A stretch of DNA of 14,308 nucleotides from CAZJUO01 sp964549245 (GTDB taxonomy: Bacteria; Patescibacteriota; Patescibacteriia; UBA10025; JAHIVO01): positions 1-14,308 of the forward strand of contig CAZJUO010000027.1 of assembly GCA_964549245.1 (NCBI GenBank), written 5' to 3'. The position numbers were made by a program, and so were the translations under genes. Of this stretch, positions 7,601-14,308 are shown one piece after another. Every line of letters starts with the position of its first letter. Position 1 is the first letter of the stretch. The notes under the pieces are model-generated. The model was not told the DNA's origin. It was given only the letters and a program-made list of their open reading frames with translations, and ran no database searches.

Positions 7601-10600
7601 ATGCATAAACTGTGGCAGAAAATTAGATACTTTTTTATAGCCAAGCCTCGCTTTTCAAAACTAACGGTTGTGGTGAGCGCTTTGTTTATCGCTGGCGGGC
7701 TTTTTGCTGTCTCGGCCCAGCCGGCTGATGCCGGAATCGTCGGCGCCATTGGTACCGCTTTTGGGCATTTATTTTTGTGGATTGCCGGGTTGTTGGGAAA
7801 AATATTGGTCATCGTCATCGACATGCTGATTGGCGTAGCACAGTATAATGATTTTATCAATGCTCCAGCAGTAAATACCGGCTGGGCTATCGTGCGCGAT
7901 CTGTGCAATATGTTTTTTGTCATTATTTTACTGCTGATTGCTTTTGGCACTATATTAAAAATTGAAAGTTATAAATATACCCGCTTGCTGGGCAAGCTGG
8001 TCATTATGGCTGTGCTGATAAATTTTTCCAAACCTATCGCGGGATTTTTAATAGACTTGGGGCAGGTTGTTATGATGACCTTTGTCAATGCGTTTGCGGA
8101 TACGGCGGCAGGGAATTTTGCCGAAGCCTATAAATTACGTGAAATGCTGGACATTAATTTTGACAAGGTAGAAGCAGGCGGTTCATCTGATTTTGAGAAA
8201 TTTGCCGCGCCTTTATTCGCCTGTATTTTGCTGGTAGTGGCCATTATGACTACTCTGGCCATGGTCATGGTGTTTTTGGTGCGTATTATTACCTTATGGA
8301 TTTTGATAGTGCTTTCGCCCTTATCGTATTTGTTATCAGCTTCACCTGTCGCCGGGCAGTATGCCAAAGAATGGTGGACTCGTTTCGGCAAATGGGTGGC
8401 TATTGGGCCTGTTTTGGCTTTCTTTATCTGGCTTGCCTTGGCCGTAGTGACCAACAAAACCGCCACCGAACTAAATATTACCAGCGGTGGCCAGGGAACC
8501 TATGAACAGGGTCTAAATTTCCAAGGCTCAACCTTATCCGCCACTATTACCAATGTTTCTTCTTCAGAAAACGTGCTTGGCTTTACCATTGGTGTGGCCA
8601 TGTTTATCATCGCTTTGACAGTAGCCCAGACACTGGGCGGCGCGGCCGGCAATGCGGCTGGAAAAATGTTTGGCATGCTCAAGACCATGGGCTCGAAACC
8701 TCTTAACTTGGCCACAAAAGCGCAATTGTTACCTTTGAAAGGCGCTTGGGAAGGCACCAAAGCACTCGGCCGTAAAGCGCGTCGTACGGTGCGCGATTCT
8801 AAAGTCGGTACGGCTCTTAATTTCCGCGCCATGTACCGTGGCGCCAAGCAGCGCGGTGAAGAGGTTGAACAGCTTTCGGTTGACAGAGCTACCGCACGTG
8901 GTCGTCAGATATGGGATCGACGACCCGAGTATTTAGGCGGTGGCGGGGACGTGACCCCGGCCGAACAGTTGGTAGAAGCTCGTTTTGAACGGGGCGTTGC
9001 TTCTGAAGCGTCGACCTTGCAAAAAGAACAAAAATCAGCACTCTTGGAACAAGTTTGGGATAAGGGCGGCAAAGACGCGGAAATAACCAGGCGAGCACTC
9101 TTAGCCAGTCTAGCTTCCGAAGGGCATATTGACGACGCGCTGGCTACCGATTTCTTCCATAATAAAGCTAAATGGGTAGATGAAAATGGGCAAGAGCGTA
9201 CTGGCTTTAAAAAAGAAGACGGCAGTATGAGTAGCGCGGAGATAAACAGCGCTTTTATGAGGGCGGCTGTTTCCCGGGGCGGCAATCGTGATGTAACTAA
9301 GATTAATCAGGGCTCCATGCGTACGCTCTATGATATTGAAGAGGCTGGTAAGCGCATTCAGCATTATGAATATGCTGGCGAGGTTGGTGTTGATGAGCGG
9401 ACTGGCGAACTCCGCTTGCATAGCAAAGGGGAAAAAGATTCTGTAGTAGCCGCGGAGATTGACAAGCAGACTGATCGTAAGTATATTAGTTCGCATCCTC
9501 ATAACTTTTCACGGATTGTCATGGATAACCAGGGTAACCAAATGCGCGTGGTCGACCCGAATGACGCTGCGGAATTCCGTAATTTTCAGCGTTTATCTTC
9601 ATACGCAGAGGCTAACCCGGATGACTTTGCCCGTTTTTCCACTACCCGTATAACGCAATTACTAGGAAAATTTGACAATAATGATGACAGTTTTGAAATT
9701 TATAACCACCCCGAGTTTTTGAAATCTATACAGGAGCTGTACCAGAATAATGGTTCGCTGGTAGACATCATGGAGCGTAAGGCTGGCGCCGAGGGTTATA
9801 AGATGACTATGGATGACGGGTCGGTCAAACAATTTGCTAATTTGCATGAGTTCGCTGAACAAATGGGTTGGCAGCAGTCGGACACCTACGGAACAGCCGA
9901 CTTCAAGGGCCAAAAAGGCCAATTGGCCAACAGAACGCACCCAGCGCAACAACAGCCAAGCGCTCCGCCACAGCCAAGCAAAGCAGAACAAAAAGCCCAA
10001 GCCGCGCAGGAAAAGGCCGACGACCTACAGACAGAAGCTGATGAAAAGCGGGCAGAGGCTACTAAACTTGAGCAAGAGGCAGAATCTGAAGGCGGGCTGG
10101 GCTCAAAGCCGCGTAAACAAGCAGAAGCCGGCAAGTTGCGCAAAGAGGCTGACGAACTGGAGAAAAAAGCACAACAAACAGCCAGCAAAGGCCATGTACA
10201 AGCGGCTAGGGATACGGCTAACGAATTTGATAAAGACGCTGGAACGGATGAGGGAACAAGAGAAATTCAAGCGCACTTTACTGATAATGATATTACCCGC
10301 ATAGCTGATGGCATTAAGCAGGCTATGAGTGAGGTCGATTTGGCTGGAGCGGAAGGGCTGTCTCCTGATGATTTTGCTAAGGCTATCCAGGGTCCTATTG
10401 ATAAACTTAAGCAAGGTCTGGAAAAACTGCCGGATAACATTAAGAAGAGCCTGCCGCAGCAGCTTGATTCTATACAGCGTGCTTCTGGTGAAGGAAAATT
10501 TTATGACCAGATGCGCCAAAAAGCTATGGTGGGCGCCTTGCAGCGTATCAGCGATACGATCGGCCGCAAACAAAAGAAATCCGGCGGTAGTGCGTCAGGT

Positions 10601-10642
10601 GGTTCAGCCGCAGGCGGCACTAACCAAAACCCAAACCCCTAA
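7601..10642 (+). CDS. TrbL/VirB6-like polytopic membrane protein with long C-terminal extension
   Basis: 1013 aa, ATG 7601 to TAA 10640-10642, 15 bases after the giant gene. The N-terminus has a basic stretch, then a hydrophobic signal-like helix (21-39) ending near SAQPADA. Hydrophobic segments follow at about 51-79, 95-119, 133-165, 203-228, 229-250, 265-284 and 325-347. The conserved-looking box after the pair of central helices (LSPLSYLLSASPVAGQYAKE, then WWTRFGKW) matches what I know of TrbL/VirB6-type inner-membrane channel components of type IV secretion in Patescibacteria. VirB6 is usually about 300 residues and TrbL about 500. Here a basic juxtamembrane stretch (about 350-420) leads into a soluble helical region, a Pro/Gln linker, a strong Ala/Glu/Lys coiled coil (about 793-880) and a Gly/Ser-rich tail. 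The extension was not recognised. No Shine-Dalgarno is evident before the ATG. The assignment to the TrbL/VirB6 class is fairly firm; transport function and cargo are inference. Confidence 0.88.
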   Translation: MHKLWQKIRYFFIAKPRFSKLTVVVSALFIAGGLFAVSAQPADAGIVGAIGTAFGHLFLWIAGLLGKILVIVIDMLIGVAQYNDFINAPAVNTGWAIVRDLCNMFFVIILLLIAFGTILKIESYKYTRLLGKLVIMAVLINFSKPIAGFLIDLGQVVMMTFVNAFADTAAGNFAEAYKLREMLDINFDKVEAGGSSDFEKFAAPLFACILLVVAIMTTLAMVMVFLVRIITLWILIVLSPLSYLLSASPVAGQYAKEWWTRFGKWVAIGPVLAFFIWLALAVVTNKTATELNITSGGQGTYEQGLNFQGSTLSATITNVSSSENVLGFTIGVAMFIIALTVAQTLGGAAGNAAGKMFGMLKTMGSKPLNLATKAQLLPLKGAWEGTKALGRKARRTVRDSKVGTALNFRAMYRGAKQRGEEVEQLSVDRATARGRQIWDRRPEYLGGGGDVTPAEQLVEARFERGVASEASTLQKEQKSALLEQVWDKGGKDAEITRRALLASLASEGHIDDALATDFFHNKAKWVDENGQERTGFKKEDGSMSSAEINSAFMRAAVSRGGNRDVTKINQGSMRTLYDIEEAGKRIQHYEYAGEVGVDERTGELRLHSKGEKDSVVAAEIDKQTDRKYISSHPHNFSRIVMDNQGNQMRVVDPNDAAEFRNFQRLSSYAEANPDDFARFSTTRITQLLGKFDNNDDSFEIYNHPEFLKSIQELYQNNGSLVDIMERKAGAEGYKMTMDDGSVKQFANLHEFAEQMGWQQSDTYGTADFKGQKGQLANRTHPAQQQPSAPPQPSKAEQKAQAAQEKADDLQTEADEKRAEATKLEQEAESEGGLGSKPRKQAEAGKLRKEADELEKKAQQTASKGHVQAARDTANEFDKDAGTDEGTREIQAHFTDNDITRIADGIKQAMSEVDLAGAEGLSPDDFAKAIQGPIDKLKQGLEKLPDNIKKSLPQQLDSIQRASGEGKFYDQMRQKAMVGALQRISDTIGRKQKKSGGSASGGSAAGGTNQNPNP

Positions 10643-10645
10643 TAT

Positions 10646-11953
10646 ATGATAAATATCAACGATTTAAAAATTGAAGATTTGAAGGATATTTCAACCGCCA
10701 ATGAACTGAAAGAGCTGGTCCAGGAGTTTTGTGAAACAAACAATGTGGATGAGGCGAAAGATTTATTGATCATACTACATAAACTCTACGACAAAGAGTC
10801 GGGATTTGCCAAGGAATATCACGACCTTGACCAGCTATACCAAAAAATGATGGTCAAGTTAAAATTTTTAGCCCTGCATACGTTACCGGTTCAAGAAATC
10901 AGCAAACTCATACGCCACCATTTATTGGTGGCTATCGGCTGTGAGATAGATATGTTTGACAGGATTGACTTGCTCGCAATACTATACCGCGATCGGCAGC
11001 TGGGCGATGAAATTAGAAAAAATATGGTTAGCGCCATGGTTGATAATACGGAGCGGATAGGACAATCACCGATACAGCGGGAAGGTGGGGAGCAGGAGCC
11101 CCCTTACATTAAGAACTGGCTTAAGGATTTCGCCAGATATTTTCCTTCTGACCGGCGTTTGGGTAATCTGGAAAAGGTGGAATATTTGAATAACAGCACC
11201 AACGCCCGAACGCTTCAAGATGAACAAAAAGAGCAGTTGCGGCAGGTAATGAATATATACACGTATTTACGCTTTCCGCCAACAGAGCAGGAAACAGTTG
11301 AGGAAACCGGCCATGGCAAAACTGAACCAGTTAAAACGACTGTTTTGAAAACCCCTCCCACGCCTGTTACCGCCAGCAAAGTACAAGATGCGGATGTCCC
11401 TTCCCTACCGGAGCTAATGCCAATAGAAAAACTGAAAAATGAATACCGGGCATTCCAAATTAATAAAGAACGTATATTACAAGAGGAAGATGCAGTTTCA
11501 GTGCAGACTAAGGGCGACCAGGAAGCAATAAAAAAACGGCTGGCTCAAGCGGCCCGTGAAGGAAAAAAATATACTGCGGCCGCCTGTCTAAAATTGTTAG
11601 CCAGGCAAGGCGCGTTGATAACGGCTTTACGTGACAACAAAGCCTGGTTCGAGGCGGTCAGCCAATATATCATTGACCGATACAGCAGCCAACTTGGCTT
11701 AGCAGAGGTGCGCAAGGCAGTGGCTAGTTTAAAGAATGATCCAACTAAACCGTCCGCTATTTCGGAATTCCTGCAATATTTATTAAAAGAGAAATTAAAA
11801 TATGGCGAGCATGAGTCCGCTTTGATGGCCATAGATATTGCCCATCAGCTTCCGGAAGCCTACCAAAATATGGCCTATGGCAATTCTGAAACCGGACAGT
11901 TTGAATGGGCGGAGAACGTGATTGAAAATGGAAAGTTGGCAGTGAAGCTGTAG
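10646..11953 (+). CDS. Conserved-looking helical protein of unknown function, downstream of TrbL/VirB6-like gene
   Basis: 435 aa, ATG 10646 to TAG 11951-11953. It starts 3 bases after the preceding stop, so it is almost certainly co-transcribed. No signal peptide or membrane helix is visible, so it should be cytoplasmic. The N-terminal 130 residues are helical and Leu-rich. A middle stretch around residues 150-210 (IKNWLKDF..., then a VEYLNNSTNARTL box followed by a Glu/Lys/Gln-rich helix and YTYLRF) resembles a segment I recall in Patescibacterial proteins next to secretion or pilus genes; this is from memory and unverified. A Thr/Pro-rich linker (about 214-255) separates a second helical half with TPR-like spacing (LKYGEHESALMAIDIAHQL, then a NMAYGNSETGQFEWAENVI stretch). 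No catalytic motif is seen. A cytoplasmic partner or scaffold for the membrane complex is possible but inferred from position only. Confidence 0.85.
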   Translation: MININDLKIEDLKDISTANELKELVQEFCETNNVDEAKDLLIILHKLYDKESGFAKEYHDLDQLYQKMMVKLKFLALHTLPVQEISKLIRHHLLVAIGCEIDMFDRIDLLAILYRDRQLGDEIRKNMVSAMVDNTERIGQSPIQREGGEQEPPYIKNWLKDFARYFPSDRRLGNLEKVEYLNNSTNARTLQDEQKEQLRQVMNIYTYLRFPPTEQETVEETGHGKTEPVKTTVLKTPPTPVTASKVQDADVPSLPELMPIEKLKNEYRAFQINKERILQEEDAVSVQTKGDQEAIKKRLAQAAREGKKYTAAACLKLLARQGALITALRDNKAWFEAVSQYIIDRYSSQLGLAEVRKAVASLKNDPTKPSAISEFLQYLLKEKLKYGEHESALMAIDIAHQLPEAYQNMAYGNSETGQFEWAENVIENGKLAVKL

Positions 11954-12073
11954 TTGGAAAGTAAGAACAAGCATTGGCTGGTATTAATGTATCAGTTGGA
12001 TTTTTTATATCAGGCGTATTATTCGATATATTTCCACACAAATTTCTTTCAACTTAAAACATACTGCCAACTT
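11933..12073. repeat. 11-bp perfect inverted repeat spanning the end of the helical-protein gene
   Basis: The left arm AAGTTGGCAGT (11933-11943) lies in the last codons of the 435-aa gene. The right arm ACTGCCAACTT (12063-12073) is its exact reverse complement, 119 bases further on in the gap. Neither arm extends further without mismatch. It could form a long-range stem in the 3' untranslated RNA; the function is unknown. Confidence 0.5.
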
Positions 12074-12191
12074 CAATTTTTATTACAATTACTATTAGTG
12101 GGGGTACAGCGCCAGAACATCCCAGGTGGTAATTAGATTGAAACAAACGGGGTTGATTTTTGCTGCAAAATAAGCGAAAATATAGAAAAGT
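11954..12191 (+). other. Intergenic gap between the T4SS-like and PEP-utilising gene pairs
   Basis: 238 bases, AT-rich. No tRNA or recognisable riboswitch is seen. A TTG-initiated frame (11954-12136) exists, but its Leu/Gln/Tyr-rich product looks non-coding. A T6 run at 12000-12005 has no good GC-rich hairpin before it, so no intrinsic terminator can be claimed. TACAAT (12084-12089) and TATAGA (12181-12186) resemble -10 boxes but lack a well-placed -35. The second one would give an almost leaderless transcript for the gene at 12192. Any promoter here is tentative. Confidence 0.5.
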
Positions 12192-13631
12192 ATGATTGAT
12201 GATCGCAAAGAAATTTATCGCTGGGGGCCTATCCCGGGGTATTTAATAAATATCTCAATTTGGCGGGCTATTTATCGGTTGTGTCCGGGGCGTTTGCACC
12301 AGTACTGCTGGCCCGACGGGTACGTCCTATTTTATAAAGGGAATGTATTATTTATCAATAATCAAGAGCCGCTTGATAAAGTCGGTACTGCGGTTTTTAA
12401 AGACATAATCATTACCTCAAAAATCAAAAAATATATTACTGCCTGGCAATCGGCGGTCAAGCAACTTTTTGTATTTACCCGCCAGCTTAGTCCGGCATAT
12501 TTACGCTCCCTGGAGACGAAAGAGCTGCTAGGGGTTTGGTATAAGTTTAACAACTTATTGTACAGTTTTTGGGAGGCGGGGATCGTACCTGAATTGGGCG
12601 CGTATGGCGGTGAAGCCGTGTTAAAAGGGGAATTACAAACAACAAGGCTAAGCGAACGTCAGCAGCAGAAAGCTTTGGCTGCCATGAGCGCTGCTTCAGG
12701 GATTTCTTTTTTCCAAGAGGAGGAGATGGATTTACTGCGGTTAGTTAAACTATATGGGCGCAAGTCGTTTCCACAGCAACTGCGCAGTCATCAGCAGAAA
12801 TACCACTGGCTGGAAAATAGCTATGGTGGTACGAAAATACTGGCCCAACCATACTTCTTACGGCGAATTAAAGAAATACGCGCGAACAAAGTGAATCCCG
12901 ACAAAAAGATAGCAGAGATAATTCGCCAGCAAAAAAAGATTCAGCAAAAGAAACAAGGTCTGTTGCGGCAACTGCCCCAGCGCTTTAATGCCGTAAGCAA
13001 GGGCTTGGGGTATTGTATTTGGTGGCAAGATCAGCGTAAGAAATATATCTTTCAGTATTTGCCTTATCTTGAGCTGCTCGGCCGGGAGTTTGCGCGGCGA
13101 TTGCGGTTACCTTATACTGTAGTCCGGCATGCCTACGAAAAAGAAATTACCCTACCAGCATCCAAAGAAAATATCAGCCGTTGGAAAAAGCGGAAGGCCG
13201 GATCTCACTATGTTTTCTTCCAGAAAAATAAGGTACGCATATTCGAGGGCGCCAAGGCAAGATCGATTCATAAGGCTTATTGGAAAAGCAGGTCCAGTAT
13301 TACGGATAATACGTTACATGGTTTGGTGGTGCAGCCATCGGATGGGCTCATCCGCGCACCGGCCTACCGGATTCAGTCCCCCAAGGATCTAAAAAAATTT
13401 CCCAAAGGACACGTGCTTGTTACTGCTATGACAGCCCCTGACTATATTAGCGCTATCAGAAAGGCAGCGGCTATTGTTACGGATACTGGCGGAGTAACCT
13501 GCCACGCGGCAATTGTAGCCCGTGAATTGGGCGTGCCCTGTATTGTCGGCGTGCGCAGCGCCACTTCCATGCTCCGTAATGGTGATAGAGTAGAAATCAA
13601 TACCGACCAAGGTACCATAAAAAAACTATGA
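12192..13631 (+). CDS. PEP synthase-like protein: helical region plus phosphohistidine swivelling domain, no ATP-grasp
   Basis: 479 aa, ATG 12192 (in-frame TAG at 12183-12185 rules out an earlier start) to TGA 13629-13631. The C-terminal 100 residues (about 380-477) are a PEP-utilising mobile domain. The motif TGGVTCHAAIVARELGVP has His438 as the expected phosphoryl carrier, and the Cys before it is as in PpsA and PPDK. In full-length enzymes this His shuttles phosphate between an ATP-grasp site and a substrate site. Here the ATP-grasp part is absent and about 370 residues of mostly helical sequence precede the swivel, with a conserved-looking KYHWLENSYGGT box at 203-214. It may work with a separately encoded ATP-grasp partner, or as a rifampin-phosphotransferase-like modifier of a small molecule or wall component; neither is shown here. 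It overlaps the next gene by four bases (ATGA), so translational coupling is likely. Confidence 0.85.
   Translation: MIDDRKEIYRWGPIPGYLINISIWRAIYRLCPGRLHQYCWPDGYVLFYKGNVLFINNQEPLDKVGTAVFKDIIITSKIKKYITAWQSAVKQLFVFTRQLSPAYLRSLETKELLGVWYKFNNLLYSFWEAGIVPELGAYGGEAVLKGELQTTRLSERQQQKALAAMSAASGISFFQEEEMDLLRLVKLYGRKSFPQQLRSHQQKYHWLENSYGGTKILAQPYFLRRIKEIRANKVNPDKKIAEIIRQQKKIQQKKQGLLRQLPQRFNAVSKGLGYCIWWQDQRKKYIFQYLPYLELLGREFARRLRLPYTVVRHAYEKEITLPASKENISRWKKRKAGSHYVFFQKNKVRIFEGAKARSIHKAYWKSRSSITDNTLHGLVVQPSDGLIRAPAYRIQSPKDLKKFPKGHVLVTAMTAPDYISAIRKAAAIVTDTGGVTCHAAIVARELGVPCIVGVRSATSMLRNGDRVEINTDQGTIKKL
13619..13631 (+). promoter_or_regulatory. Possible -1 slippery site (A AAA AAA) at the ATGA gene overlap
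   Basis: The end of the upstream gene reads ATA AAA AAA CTA TGA, giving seven consecutive A at 13619-13625. Read in the upstream frame this is the X XXY YYZ heptamer A AAA AAA. A -1 slip there continues as ACT ATG AAA, which is exactly the frame of the downstream gene, and would skip the TGA. No stimulatory stem or upstream Shine-Dalgarno-like sequence was identified. Ordinary termination-reinitiation at ATGA explains the layout equally well. Confidence 0.35.
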
Positions 13632-14308
13632 AAACCGATACAACAAATAAATGGATGCACTTGCAGCGCAAGGCGCACATGCACCCGCTGCCTACTGTAT
13701 ACAGTATTGGCATGGTTTTTAGCGCGGGCATAGAAACAGTGTTAGGCGCCAGTTTTGGTTCGTTTGCCGCTACTTTTGAAAAGGGAGTTCTGAACTGGTA
13801 CGCCTCGACACGGCAGATCAGACGAGCGGTCAAAATTATTACCGACAGGGTTGCACGGAAACCAAAACTGATATTCGCCTTACGAAAAAAGTTTGAGCGG
13901 AAAGCTCCATTGTTTTTGAAATATATTGCCAAGCTTAGTAAGCAGGATATTGTAGGAATGCCTAATGAGCGGCTGTGGCAAGCTATTAATAATTTTAAAA
14001 TAAAGTATGAATCGTTGTATATATACAGTGAACCGATTGCCTGGATAACCAAGGATTCCCTAGCTGATGTTTTGTCTGCCTATTTATCATCAAAAACTGA
14101 ATTTCCTGGGCAGGCTTTGTCAGTAATGAGCTGTCAGCCAGAGCTGACGTTTATGGTCAGAGAAGAACTTGATTTGGGCAGATTGGCTTTGGATATCCAG
14201 AAAGAAACCACGGTTAAGCGTCCCTTTTTAGAGACAAAAAAAGTTGATTCTTTGCCCCATACGCTGCGGCAACGCTTTGCCGACCATGTAAAAAAATACC
14301 AATGGATA
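13628..14308 (+). CDS. Paralogue of the upstream PEP synthase-like protein (helical region), 3' partial
   Basis: ATG 13628 overlaps the previous TGA (ATGA). The frame stays open for 227 codons to the right edge, so the gene is truncated by the window. Homology to the preceding protein is visible by eye. A pattern A-L-x2-M-S-x6-F-x3-E-E-x-D-L-x-R-L occurs at residues 163-186 here and, shifted by two, at 161-184 in the upstream protein (where its E-E-x-D is E177-E178-M-D180). Further on, H-x2-K-Y-x-W-[LI] occurs at 220-227 here and 200-207 upstream. The swivelling His domain would be expected beyond the edge, so its presence cannot be judged. The N-terminal 45 residues carry a mildly hydrophobic, Gly/Ala-rich segment (about 24-45) that does not look like a clear signal or anchor. 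No Shine-Dalgarno is seen; expression is likely coupled to the gene before it. Confidence 0.8.
   Translation, partial: MKTDTTNKWMHLQRKAHMHPLPTVYSIGMVFSAGIETVLGASFGSFAATFEKGVLNWYASTRQIRRAVKIITDRVARKPKLIFALRKKFERKAPLFLKYIAKLSKQDIVGMPNERLWQAINNFKIKYESLYIYSEPIAWITKDSLADVLSAYLSSKTEFPGQALSVMSCQPELTFMVREELDLGRLALDIQKETTVKRPFLETKKVDSLPHTLRQRFADHVKKYQWI

Noticed and set aside
9917..9928. 12-bp perfect palindrome GGCCAATTGGCC
   Set aside because: It is inside the TrbL/VirB6-like coding region in a Gln/Lys/Gly-rich linker. It is isolated, with no repeats around it, and is most simply chance.
10103..10573. Minus-strand ORF of 156 codons opposite the coiled-coil part of the TrbL/VirB6-like gene
   Set aside because: It is a shadow of the Ala/Glu/Lys-rich coiled coil, which yields long open frames on the opposite strand. 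No supporting start signal is seen.
11990..12006. T6 run after the 435-aa gene considered as an intrinsic terminator
   Set aside because: No stable GC-rich stem-loop immediately precedes the T run.
11954..12136. Small TTG-initiated ORF of 60 codons in the intergenic gap
   Set aside because: The start directly abuts the previous stop, there is no ribosome binding site, and the Leu/Gln/Tyr/Phe-rich product looks like translated AT-rich non-coding DNA.
13597..14052. Minus-strand ORF of 151 codons over the 3'-partial paralogue
   Set aside because: The plus strand here encodes a protein with visible homology to its neighbour and an ATGA overlap, so the opposite frame is a shadow.
1..14308. CRISPR array, insertion sequence, tRNA or rRNA
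   Set aside because: No regularly spaced direct repeats, transposase-like protein, terminal inverted repeats or tRNA-like cloverleaf were seen. The repeats present are protein-level repeats within one gene.

Overview
The window looks like a chromosomal piece of a Patescibacteria (Candidate Phyla Radiation) genome, probably a Parcubacteria-like lineage. This rests on three things: a giant cysteine-rich secreted protein directly upstream of an oversized TrbL/VirB6-like membrane protein, tightly packed genes with poor Shine-Dalgarno sequences, and 'PEP-utilising' proteins that lack the usual ATP-grasp half. The lineage call is inference. All genes read well in the standard code, and TGA is used as a stop. 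Every gene supported here is on the + strand.

Left part (1-11953): three genes in a row, separated by 15 and 3 bases, look like one transcription unit. The first (entering from beyond the left edge, ending at 7585) encodes more than 2500 residues of a modular extracellular protein. It has at least fourteen short C-x(4-10)-C-x-x-aromatic motifs, three beta-sandwich/carbohydrate-binding-like segments, dockerin/EF-hand-like inserts, several C-x-G-G type cysteine repeats and a C-terminal Ig-like segment. The second (7601-10642) is a polytopic TrbL/VirB6-like protein with a very long soluble C-terminal region and a coiled coil. The third (10646-11953) is a helical protein of unknown family. The plausible reading is a surface structure or adhesin made together with a type IV secretion-like membrane component.

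Intergenic gap (11954-12191): no RNA gene or convincing ORF was seen. It holds one arm of an 11-bp perfect inverted repeat whose other arm lies in the last codons of the third gene.

Right part (12192-14308): two overlapping genes joined by ATGA. The first (479 aa) ends in a phosphohistidine swivelling domain of the PEP synthase/PPDK type (catalytic His438) but has no ATP-grasp domain. The second runs off the right edge and is a diverged paralogue of the helical part of the first. A run of seven A just before the overlap is a canonical A AAA AAA -1 slippery heptamer, and it would place the ribosome exactly in the frame of the downstream gene.
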